Source: Anthonomus grandis grandis
Taxonomy: Eukaryota > Arthropoda > Insecta > Coleoptera > Curculionidae
Length of the DNA: 64,000 bases
Assembly: GCF_022605725.1 (NCBI RefSeq)
Contig: NC_065550.1
Location: forward strand, 25,610,262 to 25,674,261
Direction: 5' to 3'
This document shows positions 46,390-58,829 of the stretch, piece by piece (the first letter of the stretch is position 1; every line of letters begins with the position of its first letter). Made by a program: the position numbers and the translations under genes. The notes under the pieces were generated by a model. That model saw only the letters and a list, made by a program, of their open reading frames with translations. It made no database searches and was not told the origin of the DNA.

Positions 46390-47905
46390 TACTAATGCAG
46401 AAAAGAAGGGATATGAGAGAAAAACACATAACAGAGCTAAGACGTTTGAACAAAGATATCTTAAAGGCCATTACGAGAGATATTCGGAACGCTAACACTA
46501 AAAAAATAAACAATACCATAGAACAAAACAAAAGCCGAAAAGGACAACCACTTACGAATGACGAGAGATCCTGAAAATCATCGAAGAATACTACAAAACA
46601 CCACATAGTCAAGATGGTTCAATTCAAGAGGTACAAATCCCAGTAATATAGAATCAAGGATCTGAGGAACTTCCAGATATAACTGAAAAGCAAATTGAGT
46701 AGGCCATAAAAGGCCATAGAAGGACAACAAAGCACCTAGAAAAGATGCATAAAAAGGCAGACGTAACAGAAATTGGAAACTACCGACATATCAGCTTGCT
46801 ATCTTACTTATATAAGCTCTTCAGGAGAATAATGACTAATAGACTGGAACCTAAGCTACATTTTCACCAAACACTGGAGCAAGCCGAATTTAGAAATGGC
46901 TTTGGAACGAACCACCACTTACAAGTAATAAAGTCTGATATTTGTTGAGAAAGGAGTTTCAGAAAGCATACCTCCATGTTGTGTGCGCTTACAGAGTGCA
47001 GTATCGATCATAGATACACGACCCTTTTTCAGAATAAGTATAATAAAGCAACCACAGCAGTTCGAACGTATTATAGCGACACAAGAAAATTCACTCTGGA
47101 AAAAGGTGTCAGACAAGGAGACACTATTATCCAAAACTATTGTTGACTACTACCACAAAACAGTGGGGAAAATATTGAAGTCAACACGAATGGGTAATAT
47201 CTGAACATCTTGGCATTTGCAGGTGACATAGTTCCTATTGCAGCCCGGGTAGATCATGAACTTGGCACTTGGCATTTGGCCAAAAAACTAACTACTCTAA
47301 AACACAATACATGACCAACCTTGTTTTGGCCAAAAACATTTCAACACATGGTACAAAAATGGAATAAGTCAAACATATTTGGGCTGCGAGATTAAATTGG
47401 GAAGAGACAACTAGACCGCAGAATCAAACAGGAGAATATTACTGACATGGGCAGGATTTACAGAAACTGAACGAGGTCTTTAAATCAGATATTCCCATTT
47501 GCCTGGAGAGGAAGGTATTTGATCAGTGTGTACTTCTAGCATATGGAGTAGAAACACTGACCCTTACTAGGAAGGTAATAAACAAAATTCAGATGCCACA
47601 GAATGCGATAGAGAGATCGATGTTGAATTTATGCCTCAGAGACAGAGTTCTAAATCATATAATTAGGGAACGAGCCGGTGTTACAGACGTAGTGAATGGA
47701 TTACAACGCTGAAATAGAACTGGGCATGCCATATTGTCAGAGATGGAAGATGAACAAAGAAAATTCTATAATGGAGACCTAGACATGAGGCATATGAAGA
47801 CAACATTAACCGCGTTCAGCACAACTAGATACAAAGACCAAAAGCAATGGAATGATTTACGGGAGGCTCAAGACGGGAGGCAGTGGACTCAAAACGACTA
47901 TAGAT
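46390..47905 (+). mobile_element. RTE-like LINE, pseudogenised
   Basis: Starts in the endonuclease-RT linker (RRLNKDILKAITRDIRNANT-like at about 46440; ILKIIEEYYKTPHSQD near 46570). An open RT fingers block at 46745-46948 reads VTEIGNYRHISLLSYLYKLF, then EQAEFRNGFGTNHHLQVIKS. The catalytic box is damaged (near 47210 FAGDI is seen for YADDI). The C terminus keeps AYGVETLTLTRKVINKIQMP near 47540 and SMLNLCLRDRVLNHIIRERA near 47620. It ends with a short GATGATGATAATGAA tail, as RTE elements often do. Confidence 0.8.
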
Positions 47906-48239
47906 AATGATGATGATAATGAATTAAGGCTACTTATACGAATTCTAGGCCATGTATTTCGGGCATTTGAAGTCGATGGTGTTATATTTAAAAACAAAAA
48001 ATGTACAAAAAACTATTAATCATTTGGTTCTTTTAGATCTAAAAGATTAGACTGAGAAATCTATCATAAAAACAGACTTATCCAGAAGGTTCCAGAGAGT
48101 CTTGTATTTGAGGACATTGTTTTTTTTTTTAATTCGAAAGCTTTTGTCTAATTCTTTGGTCTAATTCTAAAAAATGAATTCTAAATTTTTTATTTCATTC
48201 CAGATATTTGAAGCCGTTGTAATTTATTCCTAATATTTT
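47906..48239. other. Short spacer with two phrase copies
   Basis: Contains GGGCATTTGAAGTC (47967) and ATTCCAGATATTTGAAGCC (48200), two copies of the 45-61 kb phrase, between two RTE elements. The first 60 bp (AAGGCTACTTATACG, TTCTAGGCCATGTA) echo parts of the LTR-like repeat at 45160-45225. Confidence 0.4.
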
Positions 48240-49890
48240 GAGCTACTTTATTATCTCCAATAATAGAAAGAGAGAGAACGACACCCAATAACGCAGACAC
48301 CTTTAGAAACGACATTGACAAACACCTACAAAAGTAAAGAGTGGCACTAGCGTTGCATGTGGATATTGAGGAGCTGAACGTAAACATAGTAGATGCTATA
48401 AATCCAGCAGGGCAAGCAAATTGTGCTAAGGACTAACCAAAGAAATATAGCAGTAAGTGACACCACCAAAAACTTGTTGAAGAAGAGAAAAGAATTGAAG
48501 ACTAATTACTTAACAAGGATATAACTAAATCCATGCGTAATGGTATCAGAATATTCAACAGTGAAATGGTTACTAAAACAATTGAAGATAATAAAAGTTT
48601 AGAAGTACTAGGCAGAGTTTTTTCAAAGGAAAAAATAAATTTATACTACGAAACCAAGAAGGCTGAATTATAATTGATTAAAATTAAGTTAAAAAAATAG
48701 TAGAGTAATTCTATAAATAGCTACAGATAAATTATCCGATTCACAATATTCTAAATGAAGGATCAAAGGAAATACTAGAAATCACAATTCATAAGATGCA
48801 AAGGGTGATTTTTGAAATGAAAAACCACAAATTCCCTGGAAAAATAAAGCGGATATTGAAACTCTTAAACTGGATGGGAAAAAGGTATAGCAAAGCCTTA
48901 AAGTTTTGCTTAATGAGTGTCTTATGCATGGCAAAACAACACCACAATGATTCTATTGCCCTAATACAAAAAAAGGTGACATAAAACATCTTGCAAATTA
49001 TAGACTCATCTGTTTGTTGTCTCACATGTATAAGCAAATAGATTGAAAGCAAACCTAGGCTAGGTTTCGACGAGACTATGGTATAAATGATCACCTCTAA
49101 GTCCCAAAGAATCTTATAGGAATGTCCTGATGTCCTAATATTCGTTGATTACGAAAAGACCTCTGACACTATTAACCAGTATCAGATGCTTAAGCCACTC
49201 TCCGACTGTAGGATAGTTCATCAATATACCTTAATAATAGAGTTTATGTATAAAAATGCTATAGCTAACGTAAAACTGCAGCAAATAAATTGGAAATAAA
49301 TAGAGGAGTTCGGTAGGGCAACAATATTTTGCAGAATATCAGATCACCCCAACCATGTTATGAACATGCTGCAACTGATGAACTCTGCTTCCCTTAAGTT
49401 CGGACCAAAGGACCAAAACAAAAACCCAACTAATGACTAACTATCTTATAAAAGTGCGTATAAACAAAGATTTTCAAACTTGCGAATTGCTTAGACGAAT
49501 AGGATTAGTTCAGGACGCGTTTGGGAATTTAGGTACACATCAAAGAAAAGTCAGATTTACGAATTTGTCTGAAGAGAAAGGTTTTCAACCAATGTGTTCT
49601 ACCTATCCTAACTTACGGTGCTGAAACTTTGACATCAACAAAAAAGGCTGTACCTATGGAAAAAGCCTGCAATGGAAAGGTCAAAAAATATTTGTCATAT
49701 ATGCTGGGACTGAGTCTCACAGATCACATCCAAAACGCTGAATTACGTAGAAAAAACTAAAGTGATTGGCGCAGTGAATAGCAATCCTTAAAGATCCAGG
49801 AAGCACAAAATAGAAGAAGTGGAAGCAATCAAGGGCAGCTTATGTCCAACAGTGGACGAATATAAGATTGATGATGTTGATTTTAAGCTG
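48240..49890 (+). mobile_element. Second RTE-like LINE, more decayed
   Basis: Recognisable steps are: GDIKHLANYRLICLLSHMYK near 48975; RRDYGINDHL near 49070; LIFVDYEKTSDTINQYQMLK near 49138 (the FVDFEKAFDSI box); ILTYGAETLTSTKKAV near 49610 (the YGAETW step); and YMLGLSLTDHIQNAELRRKN near 49700. It ends in a short GATTGATGATGTTGA tail near 49880. It lies head-to-tail with the RTE at 46390-47905. Confidence 0.75.
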
Positions 49891-49969
49891 ATCATAATAT
49901 GGTACAGACTTAATTTTTTTAATGTAATTTTCTGTTAAAACGCAGTTATTATCCGTAACTTTTTATATC

Positions 49970-50775
49970 TCTCAGGCATTTAAAATAATCTTTTTTAAAC
50001 TTCTTGGAACCCTTGTGTCTATCCTTGGTCAAATATTAAAGTGACTTTTTTATTTTATTCCAGTTATTTGAACCCATTTTAAATTACTTTCTATAATTGG
50101 AAGTCATTTTTAATATAATAATATCACCTCAGTGTAGGCATTTGGAGAATTAATGGGTAACTAAACATTCGGTCATCCTCTACTAAATTTATGTAAAAAA
50201 TATTAATCCTATATGTTTAGGACATATAACATGTCCATCATCAGGGATAACAAATTAAGGGGTTCCGACAATACATCTTACAGATCTATTGCCTCAAACA
50301 AGGTTAAAAGGTTAAAATGAATTAAGATACACGAGAATGGGAGCAAACATGGATTTTTGTAAATATTATCTTTAGTTACCCATTGATCTATTAACTCCAC
50401 TGCAAGAATGGACTACTTATTCATCAACTTGGAGAATTGTTTTATTTTAATCCAGGGATTTGAAACACTTCTTCCAGGTACTTAGAGTATTTTTTTATCA
50501 TACTTTTGGGTCCATTTTACACACATTTAGTTTTTTTTTTTCAGGCATATGACAAAACTAAAGTAGTTAGAACACTTTCTGTATCTTTAGAGTTTCAAAT
50601 GAACTTCATATGCATTCCAAATATTTTTTAACTTTTCTTTAGTCTTTTTTTCCAGGCAATTGAAATCGTTGCTTATTTCTTCCAGCTATGTGAACTTTTA
50701 CATGACTTTTAAGGTATGTAATGTTTTATTTAATTCCAGGCATTTCAAGTCATACAAAAACTACTTTGGTCCATT
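49970..50775 (+). repeat. Array of the TTCCAGGCATTTGAA phrase
   Basis: About nine copies in one orientation at irregular 30-150-bp spacing, e.g. 49973 (CTCAGGCATTTAAAA), 50059 (ATTCCAGTTATTTGAAC), 50452 (ATCCAGGGATTTGAAAC), 50478 (TTCCAGGTACTTAGAG), 50543 (TTTCAGGCATATGACA), 50651 (TTTCCAGGCAATTGAAA), 50682 (TTCCAGCTATGTGAAC) and 50738 (ATTCCAGGCATTTCAAG). T-rich sequence precedes most copies. Confidence 0.65.
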
Positions 50776-51935
50776 TTCACATCGTTTATTTAACAAATGG
50801 CATCAGATTAAGTAGTAATTTGTTTTTATTTATTAGAAAAAAAAAGAAAATTAATCAAGTATATAGAGTATCAAATAGAGCAAGAAATTAATTTCGTTAT
50901 GTAACAATTTCTGAAAGAAAACAGTAAATTATGTCAGTTGTTCATACCATCTTAGATAAGATTCTTATTTTCCTCTAAGAAAACTGTCATTTTTTATTTA
51001 TCTAATTCTCTTATTTTTTCTTATTTGCATTTTAATATTCCTCCAAAAAAACTTTCCACTGTACAGCCTGGATAATGACAACATTTCAATAATTCCCAAT
51101 ATATAACGACGGCATCGTCGTCATTGACTCTAGAAGTATGTTTCCATCACGTGGAAAATTCTTCGGAAACAAAGAGTGTTTACGACGTTGAGATCTTAAT
51201 CAGGTGTAGCTCCTCGTGATCAATTAAAAACGGAAAATCGCTCTTGAAAATTAGAAGAAAAATATAATTATTGTAAAACAGTTGTATTTAGGAAAATACG
51301 TTTTTCTTCTCCCTAATAACCTTTTTTAGGTATTTTTTATAAACTTTTCTTGTTCACTTTTTTACGTGGGTAAGCAAATTGATTTTCCCCATTAAATGTC
51401 GTCGAACTTACGAAGGCGTCAAAAAAATGTGCCGGAAATATTAAGGGAAAATCGGGAAATCGGTCGTATTTTAGGGCGATTAAGTAAAAAGTGAAAATGT
51501 CTGGGAGTTTTTTTTTTGCTTTTAAGTTAATGTAGTTTTCCTCATATTTATCAGGCGCTGTAAAATAGAACAAATAAAGGTATGTAATAAAAACTGGTAT
51601 AACTCGATATAAAACACAAACGTCTCCTAAATTGAAACATTTTAATCTTGATTTATGCATATTAGGCACATATATTACTATAACCATTATTTTGTGATAA
51701 TTAATCTAAGTCATACTAACAATTCCAGAGTCGTTCAACCAGGATATCAGGCCCAATCAACAAAATTAAAATTAACATAGATAAAATAAAGTTGTTGTTA
51801 CAAAATCAAAAGTTTTTTTAGCAACATACCTACACATAATCAAAAAATCACAAACTGAATAATTTGTTCTAAGTCATAATTGAAAAAAAATTATCCCATT
51901 AGGCATACGGATAAATTAATAGGGCAGTTATTCAG
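50776..51935. other. Unassigned sequence
   Basis: AT-rich. It includes a GC-richer stretch at 51100-51240 (GACGGCATCGTCGTC) without coding potential. No feature supported. Confidence 0.35.
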
Positions 51936-51939
51936 AAAC

Positions 51940-52500
51940 TACAATACTGAACTTTAAACACAATATAAAACTTATAGAAACATTTTAAATAAATTGATAA
52001 AAAAGGTAAAGAATGAATATCACCAAAATCAAATAGTAATAAAAAAATAATTTAATATATTTTTATATAGGGATATATAACATAATTAAGGACCTGACAA
52101 ATGAAAAAGATATTTAGGCCGGTAATATTTAGCTAGGTGTGTATAATGGGGAAGTAATAAACTTAGATAGATAGATTGAAAGCAGCAACAAAATCTACAG
52201 CATCACATAAATATTTTTTTTTAAAAACGTATGACCAGCGTATATGTGATAATGGATGAATTTTTCGATTTAGAGATAGATATATCAAACAATTTTATCA
52301 AATGTAGGTATAGAAATGGAATAAAGATTCATTTACCATCATAAGGATGTTCACTGGATTTTGATATCTCATGCTCAATGATGTTTATTAGTTCTATGAC
52401 AAAAAATGGACTTATGGATCTTATATCCTCTCTAAAAAATAATTGTGCAACTGGCCATGATGGAGTTTGAGATTTAAAAACATTTAGTTAAGAAAATAAT
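51940..52500 (+). mobile_element. Decayed CR1-like LINE scrap (N-terminal RT region)
   Basis: FKTYRNILNKLIKKVKNEYH-type sequence at 51960-52020, then IIKDLTNEKDI near 52082. Near 52420 LISSLKNNCATGHDGV replaces the I..LKN..APGxDGI motif that opens the RT. Stops and frameshifts are frequent and nothing later in the RT is recognisable. Confidence 0.5.
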
Positions 52501-53865
52501 ACCTATCAGTAAAATTAAAATTAGTAACTCGTCTTTTTTTAATTATTACATCTTTTATTTAAATGCAATATATTTACCAACTTACTGTTTCTGGAAATGT
52601 ATTCATTAAGTTTAACTTTATTATAGATCTGAGCAACATATGAGCCCAAGGACGAGCCTTCCAAAATTTCACATTGAATTAGTTAAACCATTGAATTAAA
52701 AGGAACACTTGATCATACATTTGCCAGATGACAGTTATCACACTTCACAACCTAAACACTTAGCACACACCTTATTCCTATTACATTTATTAGTTTTGTG
52801 ATTAAAACCTTGACTCATAAAACAATGTGTTTAAGATCTTTAAACACTAGATATATTTCTTACTCTTCTTCTCTTCCACCTTAAGGTTCTGTAAAGTTAT
52901 TTTTCCATTAAGGTTTTCGTTTTAGTTTTCTTTATGCAATTAAAGTCAATTTTCCTTTTCTGTTTAAGCATTTATGAAATGATTTATTATAGGAAAACAA
53001 TAATATGTAATTTATTTTTAATATGTTTTAGGCAATTAAGAAAGTAATAATAAAAATTATTAAATAAATAAATCTTTAGTATTGAAGTGAATTTTTATAG
53101 TTTTTTCCTTATTTTTGTATGTAATTAGGTTCGTTTGTTCGATTCTGTTAACTAATGTTTTTTAAGAAATTCAGAGGCGTTACAAATCTCCAGGTGAAGA
53201 CGCTAAAAGGAAGTTGGTAAAATTGAATATAAAGTTCTTTATATTTTTTCTCGCAGTTACGGATAAAATAAAAAAGGTAAATTAAGCGTATTAATTTAAA
53301 AAAAAGGTAAATTTGAGTTTTTAATTTTGTATACTTTTTAATTTTTTGTTGACTAAGATATTCTTACATTAATTAACGTTAATTAAAGACAGAATATTAT
53401 TTTCTTCTTTTACAAATATATAAATTATTATAGATCCTTTATTACTATTATGTAGTTAAAGTATTTTTCCGTTTTCCCAGAAGACCTTTTTATATTTAAA
53501 CAATTTATCTTTAAATTTTTATGTTATTTTTGAAATAAATAAAGGTGTTTGTGTTGTCATTATTTTATCATGTATATGTATGGTGTATAAAATTGAAAAA
53601 TTATTTTATCAAAAGTAATTTTTCAATTTCACTGATTTTTTTTCCATTTCTATGATACAGTTGACAAGCAGTTTTAATTTGCTTTTACTTCAGCCAGTTA
53701 TAAAATATTTTTACAAAAATGTACTGAAATATGACTGCTACTTCCATTATGTTCTTGAATTGAAATCATCATTTATTTCATTCTTCTTTATTTTCCTACC
53801 TGGATTTGACTCCATTTTATATTTCTTCTTAATTGTTAGAATAAATTACTTACTTTTTATGCCAT
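52501..53865. other. Unassigned AT-rich sequence
   Basis: No gene, repeat or mobile-element motif recognised. The open frame at 53652-53867 reads hydrophobic AT-rich sequence and is not convincing. Confidence 0.35.
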
Positions 53866-53869
53866 AAAT

Positions 53870-54320
53870 CCGTTTCGCAATTTCCTTATATATTCCAGAA
53901 ATGTGAAATATTTTTTTATTATATTCTGACCATTTAAAGCCCTAATATCTGTCGAGTCATTCATTTTCATTTGAAATCCTGATTTATCTTTTTCAGGTAT
54001 TGAAAGTCTGTTCGAATTTTTTTTTAATTTGATTCCAGGTATTTGAAGTAATTTTTAATGATTTCCAGGCATTGGAAGTTATTTAATTGACCTGATATTT
54101 CAGCACGTATTCAAAATAATTTTTATTTAATTTCGTGCATTTGACGTTGTTATTTTATGTGTTTCAGGCGCTTGAAATTATTTCATATCATCAAGGCATT
54201 CCGCATCTTCCATCCGTTAATACAAGCTTTAAATTCGGTCAATTTTCTCTCTGCCAATCTAAGAATTCTGGAATTTTTTAAATTTTTATTCAATTCCAAG
54301 CATTTGACGTGTTTATAATA
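53870..54320 (+). repeat. Arm A of the large inverted repeat (phrase array)
   Basis: About 450 bp containing nine phrase copies (e.g. ATATTCCAGAAATGTGAAAT at 53890, TTTTTCAGGTATTGAAAG at 53990, GATTCCAGGTATTTGAAG at 54033, GATTTCCAGGCATTGGAAG at 54062, TTTCAGGCGCTTGAAAT at 54163). It ends TTCGGTCAATTTTCTCTCTG near 54240. The whole block is found again, inverted, at 58260-58790 and in diverged form at 60480-61040, with the same order of landmarks. Confidence 0.7.
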
Positions 54321-54539
54321 AAATCCATGGATAAACGTCCTTCTGCCTATTTTTTGAAAATCTATGCAAAAATGGTATTGACTATTCTTTTTTCACAACA
54401 TGACAATTGGTGAACTTCAACGACTAACTGAAAGCTCAATAATTTGATCCCTTAGTATTTATCGAATTTATAATACCTTGCATCTTATGGTATTAAATTT
54501 GCTTAGTTCATTTTTCAGAAGCCATTCTAGTCTTTGTTC

Positions 54540-55485
54540 AATAGAAGTTAAGCTCAAGCGTTGAGGCTATCCACTAAGTTGAAAATGCTAACAAACGAAG
54601 TCCTGGGTATATTTTGCTTGAGCCGAGGTGTAATTTTACATAATTTCGATTAAGAAAGTCCATTCCGAAGACAATGTCGGAAATGAGTTTCGGAAAGTAA
54701 ATATAGGTTCGGGTCGGCGAGCAGAATCCGATATCCTGTGATTAGATTTCCGTTGGCAACCTTGAAAGTTTGAACTCTAGGTAGTACTTTTTGGGTAATT
54801 GTTAAGGCGGTAAATTGCTCCAGTTTGATCTTTTTAAAATTAGTGGATAGCTCCAGTATCAGAATACGATGCTTTCTTCGTGCTGTATAAAAATCTATAC
54901 TGATCCGATAAATTTAATGAAGGATTTTCTGGCGAAGATCGGGATTGAGTTGGTCGAGTCAAGGTTCTTTTAGGATAGCGGTGCTGTGATGATCTCATGC
55001 TAGAACAAGGCTGACTTAGTTTTCCGGATAAAGACAGGAGCAAGTGAAACCGCGTAACATTATTTCAGTCTTTAGACATCTGGATCAAATCAACCTAGCA
55101 GGTTCATGCCAACCTACTTTAAAAAGTCCAACATTTCCACATCACTAGCACTGCCGGTCACTGTCTCGTCGTACGATCGGGTCGGTTGGATTTAGGATAG
55201 CGGTTGTGTAAAATATCGCTTCCAATATTCCTCGATTCCTCTTTTGACTATAAGTTGAGGTGTTTATGATTGATACTGATCACGGCTACAGCTGAATGTG
55301 CTCGGTTTGTTGAATTAATATCAGCTTGTAATTCTTCCAACAAATCTTCGGTTTGACAATCCGACCATATCACTAAAATGAGTCTTTCTAATGAACTGCC
55401 GGTATTTTTAAAGCAATTTTCGGTATAGCTATTAAGTTTTTTGACCGGCGGTAAGATTTCGATGTCTTCGAATCAGCGCCTGTAG
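54540..55485 (-). pseudogene. Retrotransposon gag-protease fragment
   Basis: Minus-strand coding trace read downward from about 55485. The gag part is poorly preserved. At about 55043-54840 a Ser/Pro-rich open stretch ends in SYSDTGAIH, matching the DTGA catalytic motif of retroviral-type aspartic proteases. It continues as VANGN..ITGY..LL near 54740 and LISDIVFGMDFLNR at about 54690-54650, the protease C-terminal signature (GMDFL). RT, RNase H and integrase are absent; phrase array follows instead. The type is probably a Ty3/gypsy-like insect retrotransposon. Several stops and frameshifts are present. Part of the same region is duplicated at 59645-60140. Confidence 0.6.
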
Positions 55486-55499
55486 ATCGGTAACATTAG

Positions 55500-55740
55500 T
55501 AGATAATTTCCATATCTTCCAGGCGTTTGAACTTCATTTTAAGTCTCTTCCTGGCATTTGAAACCATTCAACAAGACTTCTTTTATGCCCTGAATTTTAA
55601 GAGTCGTTTAAAGTCAGTGTTTCCAGGAATTCGACTAAGATTTCCGTGCCTTTGAATCAGCGTCTGTAGATCAGTAATATTAGTAAATGTCTTTTATATC
55701 TTCCAGGCATTTGACCTCAAATAACTAAAATATCTATTTA
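55500..55740 (+). repeat. Phrase array next to the gag-protease fragment
   Basis: Five phrase copies (TATCTTCCAGGCGTTTGAAC at 55513, CTTCCTGGCATTTGAAACC at 55547, TTTCCAGGAATTCGAC near 55620, CCGTGCCTTTGAATC at 55647, TATCTTCCAGGCATTTGACC at 55697). The strings GCGTCTGTAGATC..TAATATTAGTA and GCGCCTGTAGATC..TAACATTAGTA show an internal duplication of about 190 bp. Confidence 0.65.
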
Positions 55741-57969
55741 TCCTTTTTTTGAGCAGGTAATATGTCTGGGAGATTTTAATATTAATGTACTGAATGAAAC
55801 AAACCCTTTGATATCCTTGTTTGACAATTTTAATCTAATCCAAATTATAAATCAACCTACTAGAATTAGTCGGAATAGTGTATCACTTCTAGATCCAATA
55901 TTTATAACGGATGGGTCTTTGGTCGATGATTTGGGAGTTGTGTCGTTGGAGGAGGTATCTGATCACGCCTTGGTTTATTGTTATTTAAAAATAGAAAAGG
56001 TGTCTATGAAGCCAAAACTTATAACTTACAGAAATTTTAATAATTTTAATGCTCATGAATTTTATAGTGAACTTCAAGCAATTAACTGGCATAATATAAT
56101 TTACGAGCAAAATATTGACAAGATTTCCTTATTTAATGAATGCCTTCTTTATATCTTCGATAGGCATGCCCCCTTTAAAACAGCAAGGATAACTAAGCCA
56201 TGGGCGCCCTGGCTTTCACCAAATAAAGGTTTTTATGCGACAAAGAGACGCAGCGTTTTGAGAATTCAAGAGGTCCCGGAATGTACACGACTGGGAAAAC
56301 TATAAAAGGTTGCGAAATCTTACATTGTCTATGGTACGAAGGGAAAAAAAACTATATTTATCTAATATATGCACTGAAAAAATATATTTAAAGAACCTGG
56401 AGGACTCGTATAATGTTTGTTCAAATAATGATTTGAATATTCCGGATAATTTACTTAATCCTAGAGATATAAACTCAGAATTTTTGCAGAATACGTCAGA
56501 CTGTTCTTCTAAAATTAATTTTTACAATCAAAATATTTTCCACGACAATATTCAGTTTAATTTTAATTTAGCTAGTGTTGCTCAAATTAATAAAATACTA
56601 AATGGTATAAAAACAAATGCTTCGGGGGTGGATGGAATTAGTGCCAAATTACTTAAATATTGCAGTTCCTTTTTGGATGTTTACATTACAGACATAGTCA
56701 ATTGTTGTATAGAACAAAATTATTTTCCTGATCAGTGGAAATTATCAATAGGTAAGCCACTTCCGAAAGTAAAAAATCCAACTAACTATGATGATCTGAG
56801 AACAATTAATATATTACCGGCTTTGTCAAAGGTTTTCAAAAGGGTTCTGTATAATCAGTTGATTGAGTACTGCGGTGTGAATAAAATTATCCCGAAGACT
56901 CAGTGAGGCGTTAGAAAGGATTTGAGTACTGATGTTACCCTTATTGGAGTTACTGATGACATAATAACGTCAATCGATAAAAAGTTGTCTACTGCTTTGA
57001 TTCTGTTAGACTTTTCGAAAGCGTTTGACACGATCAACCACGAACTTTTATTGGCGAAACTGAAATTTTATGGACTTCTGGATGGTTCGGTAATGTTGAT
57101 TAAATCATATCTTCATAACAGATTTCAAAAAATATTTTTAAATAATTCTTTTTCCGAAGAAGCTAGAATTTTATCAGGCGTACCTCAAAGGTCAATCCTG
57201 GGACCATTATTAGTCATAATCTACACTTCAGATATACTTAAATCAATAAAGTACTGTAAACTGAGAGCTTTTGCCGATGATACCCAGGTTTATCTTCACT
57301 TCAATCATGAGGATTATTTGCATGCATCTTCTTTAATAAACCATGACCTGAATTTACTTAACCAGCTTTCTTCTTGCCATAATCTAGAACTTCACCCTCT
57401 TAAATCAAATGTCAAAGATTTTCTTAAAAATAATTTAAATATCTTATTAAATCATGTTTCTCTTCCCAAGATGGATCGTGCCAAAAATTTAGGCATTGTC
57501 TTGGATACTGAGTTGAGGTTTCGTGAATATGTTAAATTGTTAATTCAGAAGTCATTTTTATCGTTGAAAATTTTATATAATGGTCGTATTCAGAAAGTTC
57601 AAAATGCTTGTTCACGCCTAATATTTGGATTACGAAAAGACGATCACATTTTATTACATTACACAAACATTTAAATAGCTTAACTGGTTGTTGTTCCTCC
57701 TTTAAACGTTCACATAAGAGTGATCCGATTTCCGAAGAGGATGACACTTTCTCGTCATTCGACTGCAATGTTTTAATGTTCTTTTACGTACAATGCCATT
57801 AAACTCTACAATAACCTACCAACTGAATTGTCAACTTTAGATCAGAAGTCATTTAAATCAAAGTTTAAGAAATATCTTTTACATTTAACCTTCAACCCGT
57901 AATTTAGGCCTTTAATTATTTATTTTATTTTTGGCAATTTTTTATATTTAGCTATTTAATATTTATTTA

Positions 57970-57991
57970 TTATATATATATATATATATAT
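57970..57991. repeat. (TA)n microsatellite in the LINE 3' UTR
   Basis: Eleven TA units in the 3' UTR of the LINE. Confidence 0.9.
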
Positions 57992-58175
57992 TGTTCTTTA
58001 TTTGGGTATTTAATGAATTTAATACAGTTAATCTTTATCTTATAGATTAAGTTTATGACCGTTGAGTAGGGTGCAGTAGAGTAGCTGTCTTAGCTAGACT
58101 GCGCCCTGCTTTTCGGGTACGTAATTATAGAATGTTATTATTGTTAACTACATCTGTAAATTTTGAATAAAAGAC

Positions 58176-58180
<5 letters not shown>

Positions 58181-58234
<54 letters not shown>
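58181..58234 (+). repeat. (ATT)n tail of the LINE
   Basis: About 18 units of TTA at the 3' end of the LINE, following TTTTGAATAAAAGACATTTG. This is a typical retrotransposition tail. A long open frame on the opposite strand here is only this repeat. Confidence 0.92.
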
Positions 58235-58237
<3 letters not shown>

Positions 58238-58259
58238 GAAAAATTACTTCAAACATGTA

Positions 58260-58790
58260 AGGAAATAAGAAGGGGCAAATGCCAGAAACAAACTTAAAAT
58301 CGAACCAAAGTGACTGGAAAGATAAAATGAACTTGATTCTAATGCCTGGAATAAAAAATATTATTCCAAAATCATGAGATAAATAAAAATGGCAGGAAGA
58401 AAATGAACCGAATTTCAAGTTTGGACGATATGAAAAAATTTCAAACTCTCGGAACACATCAAATAACAACGCAAATGCCTGAAACTAAATAAAAAATTAC
58501 TTTGAATAACTGTAGAAAAAAGGATGTCAATTAAATTACTTCTAATGCCTGGAAATCATTAAAAAGTACTTCATATATTTGGAATTACATTTTGAAAAGT
58601 ATTCCAAAAATTTAGAGCATACAAAAAACGAAGTTTAGTACCTGAAAAAGATAAACCAGGATTTCCAGTACCTTGAAGTAATGACTAGACAGAAATCATC
58701 GCTTCAAATCACTAGAATATAATAAAAATATTTTAAATTTCTGGAATATACAAGAAAATGGCGAAACGAATTTAAGAGTCTTATAGTACA
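58260..58790 (-). repeat. Arm B: inverted copy of arm A
   Basis: Phrase copies appear as AATGCCTGGAA (58343, 58475 as AATGCCTGAAA, 58547). Read on the minus strand, the block follows 53870-54320 landmark by landmark: TATATTCCAGAAATTTAAAA, ATTATATTCT, TTATCTTTTTCAGGTA, TTTTTAATGATTTCCAGGCA, AAGTAATTTAATTGAC, TTTCAGGCATTTGCGTTG, AAATTCGGTTCATTTTC. Divergence is perhaps 20-30% by eye. Confidence 0.68.
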
Positions 58791-58829
58791 AAAAGTGTTT
58801 CAACAAATATATATAGATATACTATACAT

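Larger units (their letters stand above)
55745..58235 (+). mobile_element. 5'-truncated CR1/jockey-like LINE with intact 3' end
   Basis: Starts inside the endonuclease (VICLGDFNINVLNETN near 55758; VSDHALVYCYLKIE near 55956). RT motifs are well kept: ASGVDGISAKLLKYC near 56615, PLPKVKNPTNYDDL near 56760, LLDFSKAFDTINHELLLAKL near 57006, LSGVPQRSILGPLLV near 57172, FADDTQVYLHF near 57272. The C-terminal domain is shifted after about 57650 but readable (FTYNAIKLYNNLPTEL near 57785) to a stop near 57900. Lesions: a frameshift near 56230, TGA near 56252, TGA 56904-56906 and shifts at 57660-57780. The 3' UTR ends in an ATT tandem tail (58181-58234). It separates the phrase array on its left from the inverted array on its right. 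Confidence 0.85.

Noticed and set aside
49970..55735. Phrase copies as the starts of real exons of a repeated gene
   Set aside because: No open frame or donor follows the CAG in any of the copies examined.
58125..58469. Open frame on the minus strand with a poly-isoleucine stretch
   Set aside because: It is the ATT microsatellite tail of the LINE read in reverse; there is no other support.
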